Shown: positions 62,328-64,000 of the stretch, one piece after another | Position numbering within the stretch: the first letter of the stretch is position 1 | Layout of the letters: the number at the start of each line of letters is the position of its first letter | NCBI GenBank assembly: GCA_020186115.1 | Contig: WSYJ01000180.1 | Location: 124,001 to 188,000 of the forward strand | Reading direction: 5' to 3' | Length of the DNA stretch: 64,000 nt | Source: Histomonas meleagridis | Taxonomy: Eukaryota; Parabasalia; Tritrichomonadida; Dientamoebidae | Position numbers and translations under genes: made by a program | The notes under the pieces: generated by a model | What the model was told of the DNA's origin: nothing | Database searches by the model: none | Seen by the model: the letters and a program-made list of their open reading frames with translations, nothing else

Positions 62328-64000
62328 TCAAACCGACAATGTTTGACTATCTGAAGATTCTTCTTCTTCAAACTTACCTTTTTCCTTTGGGTCCAATTCA
62401 ATTTCATCTGGTTTATTATGATAAAAAGTATAAAATGCAAAACCAATTACTTCTGTAATTACGCCAAACAACAGCATTATAATAATCGGAATTCCAGTAA
62501 TTACTTCCATGAAGAAATCATCATTCAACTTCAATTTCAAAGGCTGACCAAATTCACATTTACCTTTTTCAATGCATTTGTTATCTCTAAAATCGTAATT
62601 ATATAATCTATTATTATAAGTCAAATAAGTTTCCACACTTATATGTTTAAACATTTTTTTAAACTTTTCTTTTGCTTTTTCTGTACCTAATTTCATAGGA
62701 GGAACGGATTTATTTCTTAAACAAGTTGGATAACTTACATGTTGATAAAAATGAGCACCGTTTTCATCGCCAGTATGAGTTCTTAATAAAGAAGTTCCAT
62801 CTCTAAATTCAGCATTAAACGTCGTTAAAGAAAATGAATTCCAACCAGTTTTATCAATATCATTTCTAATTTCATTTACTGATTTATCTTTTAAATCATT
62901 TAAAATTTTATAACTATAATCAATTAAATTTCTATTTCTTCTATGAGTCGGTTGCATATTAGTACCATTTAATTTATTTAAAATATCTTCAATAGTATAA
63001 ATTAAATCATTATGATCAGTAGGAGTTTTTATAGTTTTACCAGATAATTCATTTAATTTTAATATTTCTTTAATTTTAGGATCATCACCTAAATAACCGA
63101 TCATTCCAGAAGTTACATAAAAAGAATCAATTCCACTTGAATGATGTACACAATCAGAACTAAAAACTATATTATCAAATATAGGTGAATCTGAATCATG
63201 AATTGGAATATCTCTAGTACCATGATCACCAGTAATTATAAATATAGTATTAGGATCATTTTCTTTTAACCAATCTAATACTTTACCGATTTGATATTTA
63301 TCTGCATATTTATTAACTCTTAAAAATCGTGCTTCTTTTTTTTGTTCTGAATTCATATTTTTTGTAATTGGAATTATTTCTTCATAAAATTGTTCTTGAT
63401 CATAACCATAATATGGAAGATGTGATTCGATTGATAAATAAGTTCCAAAAATTGGTTTATTTTGACCTGTTCTATTTAAATAATCTCGATTTTGTTTCCA
63501 ATGTATAATAAATTCTTGTGATGTAAATCGATCTGCTGACCATGTAGTATTTTCTGGAATTGTATTTGGATCAATTCCTAAAGCTTTAGCATTATCTTTT
63601 CTTGGTAGATAAGCTAATACATAATCATACCATTTAGGAAAATCTAATCCAATTTTTTTCATTTTTTTTGTTAATTTTTCCACTTCTTCTTTTGTACAAG
63701 TTTTAAGTTTAGGAAAATTATTTTCTCCTATTAATTCTTTAAATTTAGTATCATTAATTAAATCTCCAAATGCTTCTTTACATCTTAAACGTTGTTCTGC
63801 TTCTTCTTTTGCAGGTCTTCTCCATACCCAATTTCGTGCTCCATCAAATTCAGGTAAAGTAGAACTTAAAGAAATACTTCGATATCCATAATTACGCATT
63901 TGACTAGGTAAATCATCAGAATGTATATAACTTCCATCAATTATATTTAAATATGTTTGTGATGGTGGAATACTTGTCATTAATGAATGCCATCCAGATG
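62328..64000 (-). CDS. Membrane-anchored sulfatase/phosphotransferase-like enzyme (5' end outside window)
   Basis: Alkaline-phosphatase-superfamily enzyme. The frame is open to the edge of the window (GWHSLMTSIPPSQTYLN...), so the N-terminus is missing and the Met at 63980 is internal. About 557 residues are visible. It has the sulfatase-like core: SQMRNYGYRSISLSS, PIFGTYLSIESHLPYYGYD, a NDPNTIFIITGDHGTRD metal motif, and later ENGAHFYQHVSYP. The small-residue nucleophile region around GWHSLMTS is consistent with arylsulfatase or LTA-synthase-type enzymes, but the catalytic residue cannot be fixed here. A C-terminal transmembrane helix (GIPIIIMLLFGVITEVIGFAFYTF) is followed by an acidic cytoplasmic tail, so the catalytic domain faces outward or into the lumen. 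The substrate is unknown. Confidence 0.75.
   Translation of the reverse strand, partial: SGWHSLMTSIPPSQTYLNIIDGSYIHSDDLPSQMRNYGYRSISLSSTLPEFDGARNWVWRRPAKEEAEQRLRCKEAFGDLINDTKFKELIGENNFPKLKTCTKEEVEKLTKKMKKIGLDFPKWYDYVLAYLPRKDNAKALGIDPNTIPENTTWSADRFTSQEFIIHWKQNRDYLNRTGQNKPIFGTYLSIESHLPYYGYDQEQFYEEIIPITKNMNSEQKKEARFLRVNKYADKYQIGKVLDWLKENDPNTIFIITGDHGTRDIPIHDSDSPIFDNIVFSSDCVHHSSGIDSFYVTSGMIGYLGDDPKIKEILKLNELSGKTIKTPTDHNDLIYTIEDILNKLNGTNMQPTHRRNRNLIDYSYKILNDLKDKSVNEIRNDIDKTGWNSFSLTTFNAEFRDGTSLLRTHTGDENGAHFYQHVSYPTCLRNKSVPPMKLGTEKAKEKFKKMFKHISVETYLTYNNRLYNYDFRDNKCIEKGKCEFGQPLKLKLNDDFFMEVITGIPIIIMLLFGVITEVIGFAFYTFYHNKPDEIELDPKEKGKFEEEESSDSQTLSV

Noticed and set aside
1-64000. tRNA or rRNA genes
   Set aside because: I looked for B-box-like GGTTCGANTCC and cloverleaf ends and found none convincing by eye; a covariance-model scan would be decisive.

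Overview
The window is AT-rich, gene-dense nuclear DNA from a protist. I read it as a parabasalid (trichomonad), probably Tritrichomonas-like; the species is an inference. The support is: DUF3447/ankyrin and BspA-like leucine-rich repeat families beside ordinary eukaryotic genes; two divergent PP1-type phosphatases; a divergent H2A/H2B pair; initiator-like TCAYTT/TCATTT motifs 10-20 nt before many ATGs; stop codons that often overlap TAAA, the trichomonad poly(A) signal; almost no canonical introns.

Layout. 0-8 kb: H2A and H2B, a small acidic Phe-rich protein, an RNF5-like RING protein, a RABL6-like GTPase with NPF repeats, a GAPVD1-like GAP-domain protein. 8-19 kb: cathepsin-L-like protease, two tail-to-tail DUF3447/ankyrin loci, a secreted GH15 glucoamylase, a PP1-like phosphatase. 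19-24 kb: ARPC1, an importin-alpha-like ARM protein, a dead ankyrin locus. 24-36 kb is an accessory, decayed zone: gene fragments, an ankyrin locus apparently cut at its 5' end by a 1.15-kb inverted-repeat element, three BspA-like copies (one broken, one degenerate, one nearly intact) and a FlK-like hotdog thioesterase. 36-46 kb: a Rab GTPase fused to part of an Hsp70 ATPase domain, a second PP1-like phosphatase, a RhoGEF-PH-ankyrin protein, a Sec23-like protein, another ankyrin locus. 46-56 kb: a FAM184-like coiled coil, a DUF1963-like protein, a striatin-like WD40 protein, the Cbf5/THUMPD1 divergent pair, an unknown small protein. 56-64 kb: fragments, a large ankyrin locus with nine 170-bp units, a decayed vesicle-tether-like gene and a membrane-bound sulfatase-like enzyme running off the edge.

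Two observations stand out. First, the Rab gene at 36.35-37.50 kb makes sense only if a 23-nt GT-AG intron is removed. It then encodes a normal Rab N-terminus, a G domain, a degenerate Hsp70 lobe II in place of the usual tail, and a terminal CILL prenylation box. Second, across five ankyrin loci every ankyrin module is an open frame, yet successive modules are separated by AT-rich spacers of about 49-140 nt with variable phase and frequent stops, always at the same place in the repeat. Each locus still ends in a clean C-terminus. This looks like removal of the spacers from the message, but no consistent GT-AG boundaries exist.

Functional themes are membrane traffic and cytoskeleton (RABL6, Rab fusion, GAPVD1-like, Sec23-like, ARPC1, RhoGEF, striatin), RNA modification (Cbf5, THUMPD1), secreted hydrolases, and large surface or ankyrin families that evolve by tandem duplication and gene conversion.
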